From positions 62,001-126,000 of the forward strand of contig JAFAYL010000047.1 of assembly GCA_019240405.1 (NCBI GenBank): 64,000 nt of DNA, given 5' to 3'. Both the position numbers and the translations under genes were made by a program. The notes under the pieces were generated by a model. The model worked only from the letters and a program-made list of their open reading frames with translations. It was not told the DNA's origin and ran no database searches. This DNA comes from Acidobacteriaceae bacterium (GTDB lineage Bacteria > Acidobacteriota > Terriglobia > Bryobacterales > Bryobacteraceae). Shown here in pieces: positions 55,504 through 64,000 of the stretch (position 1 is the stretch's first letter; each line of letters begins with the position of its first letter).

Positions 55504-55825
55504 CCTGATTAGGGTTCTCAGTTAGATGGATTTTTCAAAAAAAATTCTAGTATGAATATCGGGCATTGTCAGTGCTATGTATGTAGTAAAAGTGCAGTTT
55601 TCTTTAGCGTTTGGTACCAGAACTAGATGTTGTACTAGAAGTACTCTGGCGTTGCTCAAACGCTAGACCGCATGACATCACGCAGAGGCGCACATCACAT
55701 AAATCATGACGGCGCCGACGTCCAAGGCAAATTTGATTTCCACTTGGGGGTATTCGATTCTGCGCGATCTGAGCCTTAAACCGGCACTCCGGTACCGCCA
55801 AGTACACTTGTAGACACCGGAGCAC
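55504..55825. other. Noncoding region between PPTase and M20 peptidase genes
   Basis: This 322-bp divergent intergenic region is visibly richer in A and T near the PPTase start (an A-run of eight near 55540) and has no convincing gene on either strand. It contains a nested inverted repeat at 55605-55665, annotated separately. Promoters for both flanking genes are expected here, but I could not fix them. Confidence 0.6.
55605..55665. repeat. Nested inverted repeat (possible regulatory hairpin)
   Basis: Outer arms TAGCGTTTG (55605-55613) and CAAACGCTA (55657-55665) are perfect complements. Inner arms CCAGA (55617-55621) and TCTGG (55645-55649) are nested inside. The whole could fold as a long interrupted hairpin on either strand, in the only large gap of the biosynthetic locus. 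Function is unknown. Confidence 0.5.
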
Positions 55826-57136
55826 TTGTTGGCAACTCAACCCAAGACGTTTTCCGCAAATACCGTAGATGCCTCGGGCCGGCGGCGCATAGCTGAATTA
55901 GCAGAGCAGACCGCGCTTTCAGATGCGCAACGGTGGTTCACTCGCGAGCGCGCCTGGATTAATGAACAGCATCTAGCGCTGTGCCGCATTCCCGCTCCTA
56001 CCTTTTTCGAACAGCAGCGCGCGGAATGGTTCCGGTCACAACTGGAAACGCTCGGATGGAGTGCTCGCATCGATCGTGCGGGAAATGTGCTGGCGAAATT
56101 CGGTGCGCGTTCGAGTTTCGAAACCCGCGAGGCTCCCCTAATAATTTCCGCGCACCTGGACACCGTGCTTGCTCCGCGCCGGCCAGGGGAAATCTATTAC
56201 GGGCCGGATGGGCGGCTATTTGGTCCGGGTGTTTCCGACAACGGCACGGGGCTAGCGGCATTGTTTGCAATCGCGAGAATGCTGAAGGAGAGCCCCGAGT
56301 TGTATGAATTGGCAGCTTCGCTTCTCCTCATCGCGAACGTGGGCGAAGAAGGCGAGGGAAACCTGAGCGGAATGCGATATCTTTGCCGGCAAAGCTCATT
56401 TCCAAACTCCACTACGTTCATCGTTTTGGATGGGCCCTCGATCGAGCACATCACGGTGCAAGCTCTGGCGAGCCGGCGCTTCGAGATTACTTTGATTGGA
56501 CCAGGCGGACATAGCTGGAATGATTACGGCACGCCGAACCCGGTTCACGCTTTGACTCAAGCGGTGAGCGAATTCTTGCAATCCGCCGATTCGCGCATGA
56601 ATGGCGATCTGAAAGGACGCTGCTCTTACAACTTCGGAGTAATCGAGGGTGGGAGTAGCGTGAACTCAATTCCCGCGGAGGCACGCGCCAAACTCGATTT
56701 GCGCTCGGAAGAAGCGAACATGTTCGATGAGTTCTCGAGTTTGCTGAACTCCGCCGTGGAACACGCTCTCGAGCGCGAGAATAAAGGCCCGCGCACCGCC
56801 CGCTTAAGCGCAAAGATCAGGAGTCTGGGGGCACGTCCGGGAGGCACGCTTCCGGGCGGATCTCATGTCCTAAAAACAGTTCAAGCAGTTGATGAGCACC
56901 TGAAGATCCATTCTCGGATTGACTGTGCTTCCACCGACGCAAACATTCCTCTTTCGTTGGGTCTTCCGGCAATCTCCATCGGCACCGGCGGGCAGGGTGG
57001 GGGTGCACACACAACGGAGGAGTGGTATCAGCCCGAGGGCCGCGATCTGGGGCTGCAGCGCATTCTTCTGATCCTGGCTGCCCTTGCTGCTGACAAGCGC
57101 GGTGATCCGCGCTCCACACTGTCTGCGGAACTGTGA
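55826..57136 (+). CDS. M20 family metallopeptidase
   Basis: This 436-residue protein matches the M20/tripeptidase-like family. The metal ligands are seen in ISAHLDTVL, in GPGVSDNGTGLAAL and in NVGEEGEGNLSG (catalytic Glu-Glu); the dimerisation domain runs from about 240 to 350; the last ligand lies in GGGAHTTEEWYQPEG. No signal peptide is seen. It appears to start with TTG at 55826 (or TTG at 55829), which is uncertain. It is coupled by a GTGA overlap to an EamA transporter gene, suggesting release and export or uptake of a small peptide or amide. Confidence 0.88.
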   Translation: MLATQPKTFSANTVDASGRRRIAELAEQTALSDAQRWFTRERAWINEQHLALCRIPAPTFFEQQRAEWFRSQLETLGWSARIDRAGNVLAKFGARSSFETREAPLIISAHLDTVLAPRRPGEIYYGPDGRLFGPGVSDNGTGLAALFAIARMLKESPELYELAASLLLIANVGEEGEGNLSGMRYLCRQSSFPNSTTFIVLDGPSIEHITVQALASRRFEITLIGPGGHSWNDYGTPNPVHALTQAVSEFLQSADSRMNGDLKGRCSYNFGVIEGGSSVNSIPAEARAKLDLRSEEANMFDEFSSLLNSAVEHALERENKGPRTARLSAKIRSLGARPGGTLPGGSHVLKTVQAVDEHLKIHSRIDCASTDANIPLSLGLPAISIGTGGQGGGAHTTEEWYQPEGRDLGLQRILLILAALAADKRGDPRSTLSAEL

Positions 57137-58062
57137 GCAGCACACTTACAGAGATCCCCGCGCAGACGCCGGAAGCCCGCTCAAAAGCCGATGCAGCCTT
57201 GGTGCTGGTTGCACTGATCTGGGGGGCGACATTCGTCGTCGTCAAGCGCGCGCTGCTCGAAATCTCGACCATGTATTTTTTGGCCGTTAGATTCGCCTTC
57301 GCTAGCGTTTGCGTGGTGCTCATTTTCAGTCCGCGTTATGCCGGAATGCGTGTAGCGAGCGCATGGCGAGGTCTCGGTTGCGGCGCCATTGCGGGTGTCT
57401 TCTTGTGGCTGGGATATGTGCTTCAGAGCTATGGGTTGAAGTACACGAGCGCCGGCAATTCTGGCTTCTTAACCGGGCTCTACATCGTTCTCGTTCCGCT
57501 GATCAGCGCCTGCGTATATCGAAAATGGCCTCAAAGTATCGAGCTGCTTGGGATAGTTATTGCCGGCGTGGGGATTGTGTTCCTGACGCTCCCTACTCTT
57601 GATCGCAATTTCCAGATAAACCGGGGCGACCTGCTGACGATTGGATGTGCGATCGTCTTCGCATTTCATCTCCTCGTCCTCGGCTACTACTCGCAACGCG
57701 AGCGATTCGAAGTTGTAGCTCTAGGTCAGATTGTCTGCGCGGCCATCCTCTCCGCGATTTCGCTCATCGTGGAGCGACCGCGCGCGATATGGAGCGCCAG
57801 CGTTATTTTCGCGATCGTGTTAACAGGACTATTCGCTACAGCTCTGGCCTTCGCCTTACAGACTTGGGCGCAACAGTACACGACAGCGACCAGGACGGCC
57901 CTGATCTTCGCTCTTGAGCCGGTTTTCGCGTATGTTACCGCGGTAATTGCCGGCGGTGAGAGGCTAACACCTGGAGCGGTTTGCGGCGGCGCGCTGATTT
58001 TGGTTGGAATTCTTACGGTGGAATTGAAACCGGCACGCCTAGCCGGACATCGGAAGTCTTAG
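57133..58062 (+). CDS. EamA/DMT family transporter
   Basis: This 309-residue protein has about ten hydrophobic segments in two EamA repeats: VLVALIWGATFVVVKRAL and YTSAGNSGFLTGLYIVLVPL in the first, QTWAQQYTTATRTALIFALE in the second. Members export or import amino acids, nucleosides and other metabolites. It starts with GTG at 57133 inside the M20 stop, so the two are translated together. It may move a product or substrate of the neighbouring locus; that is inference. Confidence 0.93.
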   Translation: MSSTLTEIPAQTPEARSKADAALVLVALIWGATFVVVKRALLEISTMYFLAVRFAFASVCVVLIFSPRYAGMRVASAWRGLGCGAIAGVFLWLGYVLQSYGLKYTSAGNSGFLTGLYIVLVPLISACVYRKWPQSIELLGIVIAGVGIVFLTLPTLDRNFQINRGDLLTIGCAIVFAFHLLVLGYYSQRERFEVVALGQIVCAAILSAISLIVERPRAIWSASVIFAIVLTGLFATALAFALQTWAQQYTTATRTALIFALEPVFAYVTAVIAGGERLTPGAVCGGALILVGILTVELKPARLAGHRKS

Positions 58063-58145
58063 AAGAACTGGCCAAATCAGGGCCTGCACGCTTTGTCGAA
58101 GTTCTTTATACTGTTAGATAACGTCCGAAAGGTTCCTCTCGCCTC

Positions 58146-59753
58146 ATGCCGTTCCTTCAGCGAATAAAGCAGCAAAAATTACTGAGCGTATGTCTACTGC
58201 TGCTGACCCTTGTTCTGGGGATTGTCATCGGAACAATCATTAATACGGGCGTTAAGGCGGAGAGACAGAATCTCGCGGTTGCGCCTGACGCGACCCCGCT
58301 CATCGTTCCCCAAGCAGTTCCGATCTCGAACGAGTTTGCGAAGCTGGCCAAACGCTTGGAACACTCCGTTGTTTATATCGAGTCCGATTATCTACCGAAA
58401 TCGGGGAAACTTAAGAAACAAAAAGATTCCGATGATGTAGACAAGGACGATGAGGAGCAGAATCCCCACGGGCAAGATCCTTCCGACCTGTTCAAGCGAT
58501 TCTTCGGCAAATCCGAGCCGCGCAGCTTTCGAACCGAAGGATCTGGGACAGGCTTTATTGTCGACAAGAGTGGTTACATTCTAACGAATCAACATGTAAT
58601 CGATAAGGCCGACCGCATCAAAGTGAAGCTGAACGGCGAGAATGCGGAATACAAGGCGCGCGTGATCGGTTACGACAACGAGACGGACGTGGCTGTTCTG
58701 AAGATCGACGCGAAACGGGCACTGGAACCCGTTACAGTAGGCAATTCGGATAGCGTAGAAGTCGGCGACTGGGCGATTGCCATCGGCTCGCCCTTTGGCC
58801 TGCAGGCGACGGTTACGGCCGGCATCGTAAGCGCGACTAGCCGGGATCTGCCGGGCACACAGCAGTTCCAGCATTTCTTGCAGACTGATGCAGCGATTAA
58901 TCCCGGCAATAGCGGAGGTCCGCTGCTGAACATTCGCGGCGAAGTGATCGGCATGAACACGATGATCGCCACGCGCAGCGGCTCCTACGAAGGGATTGGC
59001 TTTGCGCTGCCATCGAACATGGCCGTTCGAGTCTATAACGACATCATTCGTCAAGGTCATGTAGTGCGAGGCTCGATTGGTATCAAGTGGTCGAGAGAAG
59101 GCAGCCAGGAAGAAACGTTACAGGCGTTCGGATTGGATCACGGCGTTCTGGTCGAGATAGTCGCGCCCGGTGGACCCGCGGCTAGAGCGGGACTAAAGGC
59201 AGACGACATCATCCTGGCGATGAATGACAGGCCAGTGAAGGATGGCGAAGAGCTGGTCGACAAAGTTGCCGACCTGCCGATCGGCTCGAGGGCGTTGTTT
59301 ACGGTGGACCGGAACGGGAAGCGCCTCGATTTTAAGGTCGATGTCGAGGAGCGCGCTGTCGTTTGGAAAGATAGTCCGCAGTTCGCCGAAAACCGTGAAG
59401 AACTGAACCAACCGGTTTCAAAAGAGACGCCTCACCAAGGGAAATTCGGGATTACAATCGTGCGTCTGACGGATAAGGAGCGCCAAGATCTGGGAATCGA
59501 GGACAACACTGGTGTGAAGGTGGTGTCGGTTGACCCCGGATCATTCGCTGAAGATATTGCGCTTCAGGAAAACGATGCGATCATATCGGTGAACCGGCAT
59601 CCCATCTCCTCGCCTGGCGATTTGATGAAGCTGCAATCGAGTTTGAAACCAGGCCAGGCTGTGGCGCTTCACATCGTGCGCAGTGGAACACTAAGCGGAC
59701 GCCGCATTCCTCCGACACGGATCTATGTTTCCGGCAGATTGCCGGAAGAGTAG
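58146..59753 (+). CDS. Do-like periplasmic serine protease (HtrA/DegP family)
   Basis: This 535-residue protease has an N-terminal membrane anchor or signal (LLSVCLLLLTLVLGIVIGTI), an acidic linker near residues 85-110, and a trypsin-like domain with the triad His150 (LTNQHVID), Asp181 (NETDVAVLK) and Ser256 (NPGNSGGPL). Two PDZ domains follow, the second from about residue 430. It should handle misfolded envelope proteins. It starts 84 bp after the EamA gene on the same strand but probably has its own promoter. Confidence 0.95.
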   Translation: MPFLQRIKQQKLLSVCLLLLTLVLGIVIGTIINTGVKAERQNLAVAPDATPLIVPQAVPISNEFAKLAKRLEHSVVYIESDYLPKSGKLKKQKDSDDVDKDDEEQNPHGQDPSDLFKRFFGKSEPRSFRTEGSGTGFIVDKSGYILTNQHVIDKADRIKVKLNGENAEYKARVIGYDNETDVAVLKIDAKRALEPVTVGNSDSVEVGDWAIAIGSPFGLQATVTAGIVSATSRDLPGTQQFQHFLQTDAAINPGNSGGPLLNIRGEVIGMNTMIATRSGSYEGIGFALPSNMAVRVYNDIIRQGHVVRGSIGIKWSREGSQEETLQAFGLDHGVLVEIVAPGGPAARAGLKADDIILAMNDRPVKDGEELVDKVADLPIGSRALFTVDRNGKRLDFKVDVEERAVVWKDSPQFAENREELNQPVSKETPHQGKFGITIVRLTDKERQDLGIEDNTGVKVVSVDPGSFAEDIALQENDAIISVNRHPISSPGDLMKLQSSLKPGQAVALHIVRSGTLSGRRIPPTRIYVSGRLPEE

Positions 59754-59778
59754 CCGCCGTACCGACTCGCGCGATCGT

Positions 59779-60750
59779 TTAGCCAAGCAATCTGCTCGCG
59801 CACTTCGCAAAATACGTCAGAATAAAATCCGCTCCGGCCCGGCGGATGCTGGTGAGCGATTCAATAATCGTCCGATCCAGATCGAGCCATCCATTGCTCG
59901 CGGCCGCCATAATCATGCTGAATTCGCCGCTGACTTGATAGGCACCCAGCGGGGGATCGAACCGCCGTCGCGCTTCGCTAAGGACATCGAGATAAGGCAT
60001 GGCAGGTTTCACCATGATCATGTCTGCTCCCTCTTCAATGTCCAGTGCAATCTCGCGCATTGCTTCGCGAGCATTTGCCGGATCCATTTGGTAGCCACGA
60101 CGATCGCCGAATTGGGGCGCGGATTCCGCAGCCTCACGAAAGGGTCCATAAAACGCGGAAGCGTACTTTGCGGCGTAAGACAGCACGGGAGTATTCGTGT
60201 GCCCCGCCCCATCGAGCGCTGCGCGGATAGCGGCAACGCGGCCATCCATCATGTCACTGGGGGCCACAATGTCTGCGCCGGCTTCCGCGTGTGAAACGGC
60301 CGTCTTTCCGAGCCATTCCAAGGTGGTGTCATTATCGACACCGCCATCTTTGACGAAACCGCAATGGCCGTGGCTCGTGTACTCGCAATTACAAACATCG
60401 GTAATTACAAGCAAACCTGAGATTTCCTGCTTTATCGCTCGAATCGCGCGCTGCGTAATCCCAGAGTGCGCGTAGGCTTCGGAAGCGAGCTCGTCCTTGT
60501 GCTCCGGAATGCCAAATAGAATCACTCCGCCTAGACCCAAAGACCTCGCCTGCTCGCATTCGCGTACGACATTATCGATCGAGAGCTGCGCGACGCCGGG
60601 CATCGCACCGATGTCTTTTCGCACTCCTTCGCCAGGGCAAACAAAGAGCGGCAGGATCAACTGGCACGGCGCGAGACGGGCTTCCCGGACCAAGCGCCGC
60701 AGCGGTTCCGATGAACGCAAGCGCCGCGGACGATGAATTGGAAAGGCCAT
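59779..60750 (-). CDS. hemB: Delta-aminolevulinic acid dehydratase (porphobilinogen synthase)
   Basis: This 323-residue enzyme condenses two 5-aminolevulinate molecules into porphobilinogen for heme synthesis. The zinc-type cysteine cluster is visible in [15 protein letters not shown], and the Schiff-base lysines lie in [14 protein letters not shown] and in [12 protein letters not shown]. The N-terminus [18 protein letters not shown] is typical. The gene converges on htrA with a 25-bp gap. Heme supply is relevant to the ccm operon and P450 in this window, though it is not linked to them here. Confidence 0.97.
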   Translation of the reverse strand: MAFPIHRPRRLRSSEPLRRLVREARLAPCQLILPLFVCPGEGVRKDIGAMPGVAQLSIDNVVRECEQARSLGLGGVILFGIPEHKDELASEAYAHSGITQRAIRAIKQEISGLLVITDVCNCEYTSHGHCGFVKDGGVDNDTTLEWLGKTAVSHAEAGADIVAPSDMMDGRVAAIRAALDGAGHTNTPVLSYAAKYASAFYGPFREAAESAPQFGDRRGYQMDPANAREAMREIALDIEEGADMIMVKPAMPYLDVLSEARRRFDPPLGAYQVSGEFSMIMAAASNGWLDLDRTIIESLTSIRRAGADFILTYFAKCASRLLG

Positions 60751-60795
60751 GTTTTCTCTCTAGTTTGTCAGAGCCGGCTGGCTGAAAATATCTCT

Positions 60796-61071
60796 ATGGA
60801 TCGCAAGCTCGCGAAGCGCTGGTTAGTAACGGGAGATGTGCAAGGCGTCGGATTTCGGGTGTTCGTGCAGCACAAAGCTGCCGCTCTCGGGCTATCTGGA
60901 TGGGCGCGGAATACAAGTGATGGCGGAGTCGAAGTGTATGCAGCAGGAGCGCCGGCACGTCTTGACGATTTGGCGACTGCGCTGCACACCGGGCCCCGCA
61001 TGGCGGAGGTGCGCTCGGTCGAAGAACGCGATGAGGCTGTCGAGGATTTTTCAGGTTTCTCGATCAGGTAA
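60796..61071 (+). CDS. Acylphosphatase
   Basis: From the ATG at 60796 this 91-residue protein matches acylphosphatases: GDVQGVGFRVFVQHKAAALG with the phosphate-loop arginine in GFR, and GWARNTSDGGVEVYAAG with the catalytic Asn. It hydrolyses acyl phosphates. A longer in-frame start at 60733 overlaps hemB and adds no conserved part, so it is rejected. The 46-bp gap to hemB presumably holds the divergent promoters. Confidence 0.94.
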   Translation: MDRKLAKRWLVTGDVQGVGFRVFVQHKAAALGLSGWARNTSDGGVEVYAAGAPARLDDLATALHTGPRMAEVRSVEERDEAVEDFSGFSIR

Positions 61072-61097
61072 GTGACTCACCTAAGTGAAACATTTCG

Positions 61098-63236
61098 CTA
61101 CAGCCCGCTCACTGCGTTGACGGCTTCGCTCACCACTTGATTCAGATCGTTCAAGCATTGCTCGACAACCTCTGTTTCCTGTTGGGCGAGTGGCCAATTC
61201 TTTGCGTCAACGGCCTCGCGGATGCCCGGAAGCGTTTTCACTCCGTACCCTGTATAGAAGCCGGGTGCATAAATCTGGTGCTTGTACCATTCTCGGTTCG
61301 GTAGGCCCTCGGGGCGGGTCAAGACGCGCTCTGTCCGCATCAGCGCCGTATTCAGAGCGCTGAGATGTCCTGCGTCGAGCGATTCCTTCATGAGTGCGCG
61401 ATCTAATAACGCGTCGTACCTGGCTCCATTATTCTTCAGAGAGTCAAGCTGCTTGCGGAGCGTGGCAAAATCCAGTTTCTGTCCGCTCTTCTTTGCCTCA
61501 TCTCTGATTTCATCCAGATATCCATTTACCGTGCTCGCAAAGTGACCCAATTCAAACGGAAGAACTGCCGTATTCGCGAGCCGCAGCAGCGCGAGCGCCG
61601 TATACTGCGAGAGCGCTTTGCCGTCAACGAAAGTGGTGTCGGAGAAATGCGTGTACCAATAGATGGAATCGTAGACCGAGTGATAGATGCCGCTCTTGGC
61701 TTCGCCTCCAAAGCCCTCGTTCATGCTTGCGATTCCCAAGAAATCGAGGAATGCAACATAATCAGACCCCGCGCCAAGAGCTCCGATCGAGAACGTCTTG
61801 TCTTTCTTCGCCGATTCTGTTTCGTCTGGATCCTCGGTTGCCGGATGATGAACTGCATACTCGGCCAAGGTCTTTGTCGTTCTTGGCTGCTCGATGGAGC
61901 CCGCAACTTCGGTAGCGAATTCTTCGAGCGTATGCGACCCGCTAATGTGAATCCAGCCGCGGCTATTGCTATCTGAATTCAAATAAGCAATAGCGTTCCG
62001 CTTGAGCTCATCCTGATGTTTCTCGGCCCATTCGGTTGAGCCAAGCAGGCCAAATTCCTCTCCATCCCAGACAGCGATTTTGATCGTTCGCCTCGGTTTC
62101 CATCCTTCTTTTTGCAACGTCGCAAGTGTCCGAGCAGTTTCCAACAGGGCTACCGCGCCTGAAACTGGATCATCGGCTCCATTCACCCAAGCATCGTGGT
62201 GATTGCCCGCGATGATCCATTGATCGGGAAACTCAGAGCCGGGAATTGTAGCGATCACGTCGTAAAGCGGCTTGTTCGTCCAGTCGTAATCCGTTTTCAG
62301 ATGAACGCGCGTCGCGCCTGGCCCAGCGTGATACGTGATTGGCAGAGAGCCGCGCCAATCGCGAGGCACGACAGGGCCTGTGAGTTGCTCCAGAATCGGC
62401 TGCGCATCGGCATATGACAGCGGCAGGACCGGAATCTTCATTAAGGTTTTGGCTTCTGCAAGAGACAGGCGCTTGGAGCCAGCCTCCGAGGCCCACCCTG
62501 GAGAGAGCGGATCGCCCGGGTACAAGGGCATGTCAAGCACGCTGCCACGCTGGACACCGTTGGGCGGCCGCATCGGGCCTTTGGGATAGACGTCTTGCTG
62601 AAAATACCCGTCCTCGTGTGGATCTGAGTAAATGAGGCAGCCGATCGCGCCATGCTCGGCAGCTACTTTTGGCTTAATTCCGCGCCAGCTTTTGCCGTAG
62701 CGCGAAATTACGATTTTTCCTTTCACACTGATCCCCTGCTTATCGAGCCACTCATAGTCATCCGGCACACCGAAGTTCACATACACAACTTCGCCGGTAA
62801 CATCGCCCGTGGCGGCGTAAGCGTTGTAAGTGGGAAGTTGGTGCGCATCACCGCTATTCGGGTCTTGCGGGACGACTGGCTCTTTCAATTTCGCTGTATA
62901 GGGTTTGGGCTCGAGTACTTCCACCTGTCGCGCCGTAGGATATGGCATCAGAGCTTCAAATTGTTCGATGTGCGCGTCGAGGCCCCACTCTTTGAAAGAA
63001 CCGAGGATGTATTCGGCGACGGCTTTGGACCGCGAAGAGCCCGCATTGTGCGGCTCGCCCGACATGAATTCCATATACCGGCGCAAACGTGCCGGACTTG
63101 GCGCAGCTTGCGCCTGCTCTTCTAGCTTTTGCTCCGCGGGGATATCTTTAACAAGGAAACCGCGGATGGCAAGGCCCTGCGCAAACGCGCAGCCCGGCAG
63201 TATCATGGAGAAGGCGAGTGCGGCAAAAGATCGCAT
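61098..63236 (-). CDS. PSMA-like M28 metallopeptidase (glutamate carboxypeptidase II family)
   Basis: This 712-residue secreted protein has a signal peptide (MRSFAALAFSMILPGCAFAQ), a protease-associated domain near 150-290 (GKIVISRYGKSWRGIKPKVA), the M28 catalytic domain (IIAGNHHDAWVNGADDPVSG, WDGEEFGLLGSTEW, LNSDSNSRGW) and a C-terminal helical TFR-dimer domain. The order is that of PSMA/NAALADase, which releases C-terminal glutamate or trims peptides. Zinc ligands are present. It acts outside the cytoplasm. It lies 78 bp upstream of the response regulator stop. Confidence 0.94.
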   Translation of the reverse strand: MRSFAALAFSMILPGCAFAQGLAIRGFLVKDIPAEQKLEEQAQAAPSPARLRRYMEFMSGEPHNAGSSRSKAVAEYILGSFKEWGLDAHIEQFEALMPYPTARQVEVLEPKPYTAKLKEPVVPQDPNSGDAHQLPTYNAYAATGDVTGEVVYVNFGVPDDYEWLDKQGISVKGKIVISRYGKSWRGIKPKVAAEHGAIGCLIYSDPHEDGYFQQDVYPKGPMRPPNGVQRGSVLDMPLYPGDPLSPGWASEAGSKRLSLAEAKTLMKIPVLPLSYADAQPILEQLTGPVVPRDWRGSLPITYHAGPGATRVHLKTDYDWTNKPLYDVIATIPGSEFPDQWIIAGNHHDAWVNGADDPVSGAVALLETARTLATLQKEGWKPRRTIKIAVWDGEEFGLLGSTEWAEKHQDELKRNAIAYLNSDSNSRGWIHISGSHTLEEFATEVAGSIEQPRTTKTLAEYAVHHPATEDPDETESAKKDKTFSIGALGAGSDYVAFLDFLGIASMNEGFGGEAKSGIYHSVYDSIYWYTHFSDTTFVDGKALSQYTALALLRLANTAVLPFELGHFASTVNGYLDEIRDEAKKSGQKLDFATLRKQLDSLKNNGARYDALLDRALMKESLDAGHLSALNTALMRTERVLTRPEGLPNREWYKHQIYAPGFYTGYGVKTLPGIREAVDAKNWPLAQQETEVVEQCLNDLNQVVSEAVNAVSGL

Positions 63237-63314
63237 AATGCGATTTATTCTAGCCTGTGAAACCTGGACCGCGAAGACTTGATGATATTGGGGAGGAGCG
63301 AAGCGAATTCCAGT

Positions 63315-64000
63315 TTACGTCAGGCTCGCTACTGCGCTGGACGACTGCACGGCTTCGGATTGCACAAGCGCATCGTTGAAGCTGTAGCCGAATCCGCGGA
63401 CGGATCGGATGAACTGGGGATTAGCGGGGTCCACTTCAATCTTTTGCCGGAGCCGAAGCACGTAAACATCCACTGTTCGATCCGTAACGGCGCGATCATG
63501 TCCCCAGACAGCGTCTAAAAGCTGCTCGCGGCTGAATACGACACCGGGACGGCTCATGAGAAACTCGAGCAGCCGAAATTCGGTCGCTGTCATTGTCAAG
63601 AGCGCTCCATCAAGGCGGACGCGGCAACTTGTGCGATCCAATTCGAGATTCCCTGCCCTAAGCAATCGTGCGGCCGTCGTCTGGCCTCGAAACTGAATTT
63701 TGATCCGCGCGATCAGCTCACGAATGAAAAACGGTTTCACGATGTAATCGTTAGCGCCGAGCTCCAGTCCGACGATCCGGTCCGTCTCCGAAGCGCGAGC
63801 GGTCAGGAAGATGACCGGAATGTTTGCAAGCTCCTGATGCCTTCGAATCAATTTGCAGATATCCAGCCCGTCGGAATCCGGCAGCATGATATCCAGAAGA
63901 ATCAGGTCGGGCCGTTCACGCCGGCAAAAATCGATAGCGCCCTTTCCGGTCTGTAGGCCCGCGAAAGCGAACCCCTCTTTTTCGAGGTTGTATTTCAGGA
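63315..64000 (-). CDS. OmpR/PhoB-type response regulator (runs off right edge)
   Basis: The frame continues to base 64000, so the N-terminus is outside the window. The visible 228 codons include the receiver domain, with the phospho-acceptor Asp in LILLDIMLPD and the conserved Lys in NDYIVKPFF. A C-terminal winged helix follows (TATEFRLLEFLMSRPGVVFS, then REQLLDAVWG, VDVYVLRLRQKIEVDP, RSVRGFGYSF). It is a PhoB-like DNA-binding regulator. The visible part needs only a few more N-terminal residues. No kinase gene is visible beside it. Confidence 0.95.
   Translation of the reverse strand, partial: LKYNLEKEGFAFAGLQTGKGAIDFCRRERPDLILLDIMLPDSDGLDICKLIRRHQELANIPVIFLTARASETDRIVGLELGANDYIVKPFFIRELIARIKIQFRGQTTAARLLRAGNLELDRTSCRVRLDGALLTMTATEFRLLEFLMSRPGVVFSREQLLDAVWGHDRAVTDRTVDVYVLRLRQKIEVDPANPQFIRSVRGFGYSFNDALVQSEAVQSSSAVASLT

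Noticed and set aside
59754-59778. Rho-independent terminator between htrA and hemB
   Set aside because: The gap is 25 bp without a clear stem followed by a T-run.

Overview
This 64 kb window is gene-dense bacterial chromosome of moderately high GC. The organism is most likely an Acidobacteriota member, probably of a Terriglobia/Bryobacterales-like soil lineage. The basis is the VWFA-related protein at 17763-18959 (a family largely described from Acidobacteria), the paired twin-arginine Gfo/Idh oxidoreductases, the PSMA-like peptidase and the general gene repertoire; this is inference from family distribution, not a phylogeny. I found no rRNA, CRISPR array, transposase, integrase or phage gene.

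Layout. 1-9149: partial histidine kinase, M3 oligopeptidase, DedA membrane protein, small CxxC protein, Nudix hydrolase, aconitase, arginyl-tRNA synthetase, 2Fe-2S ferredoxin. 9183-15485: a coupled ABC exporter/lipoprotein operon, a secreted beta-propeller protein, a TIM-barrel isomerase and a metallo-beta-lactamase-fold hydrolase. 15510-17717: overlapping moeA-moaC-mogA. 17763-25270: VWFA protein, Memo-family protein with a PqqD-like N-terminus, PHP phosphoesterase, secreted unknown, SixA, O-antigen-ligase-like protein overlapping ahcY, and a small cationic secreted peptide. 25279-30210 (minus): a translation cluster in the order tRNA-Tyr, tRNA-Thr, a GT-C-like membrane protein, tuf, rpmG, tRNA-Trp, secE, nusG, rplK, which ends abruptly after rplK. 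30400-37476: thiG and surface-polysaccharide genes (Wzt-type ABC ATPase, 1206-aa methyltransferase/GT2 fusion, second methyltransferase). 37561-43097: rpsO-pnp, an orphan DUF433 gene, two Tat-exported oxidoreductases. 43094-49737 (minus): a nine-gene cytochrome c maturation operon (ccmE-F-H, two accessory genes, ccmA-B-C-D). 50714-58062: a compact biosynthetic locus (P450, one-module NRPS, phosphopantetheinyl transferase), then an M20 peptidase and an EamA transporter. 58146-64000: HtrA protease, hemB, acylphosphatase, PSMA-like peptidase and a partial OmpR-type response regulator.

What stands out. (1) The mini natural-product locus is a free-standing A-T-TE protein with no condensation domain, coupled to its own PPTase and facing a P450. 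Its thioesterase has Cys in place of the nucleophilic Ser and lacks the usual GDH histidine, so it is either specialised or broken. (2) The cytochrome c maturation operon carries a CxxxY-type CcmE instead of HxxxY, together with a cysteine-rich CcmH, two unnamed accessory genes and no visible CcmG. (3) The tRNA-tuf-secE-nusG-rplK block is interrupted by a membrane protein and truncated before rplA. (4) Several modular fusions are present (methyltransferase-coiled coil-GT2-GT2; PqqD-like-Memo). Many adjacent genes overlap by 1-8 nt (TGATG, ATGA, GTGA), which indicates translational coupling.
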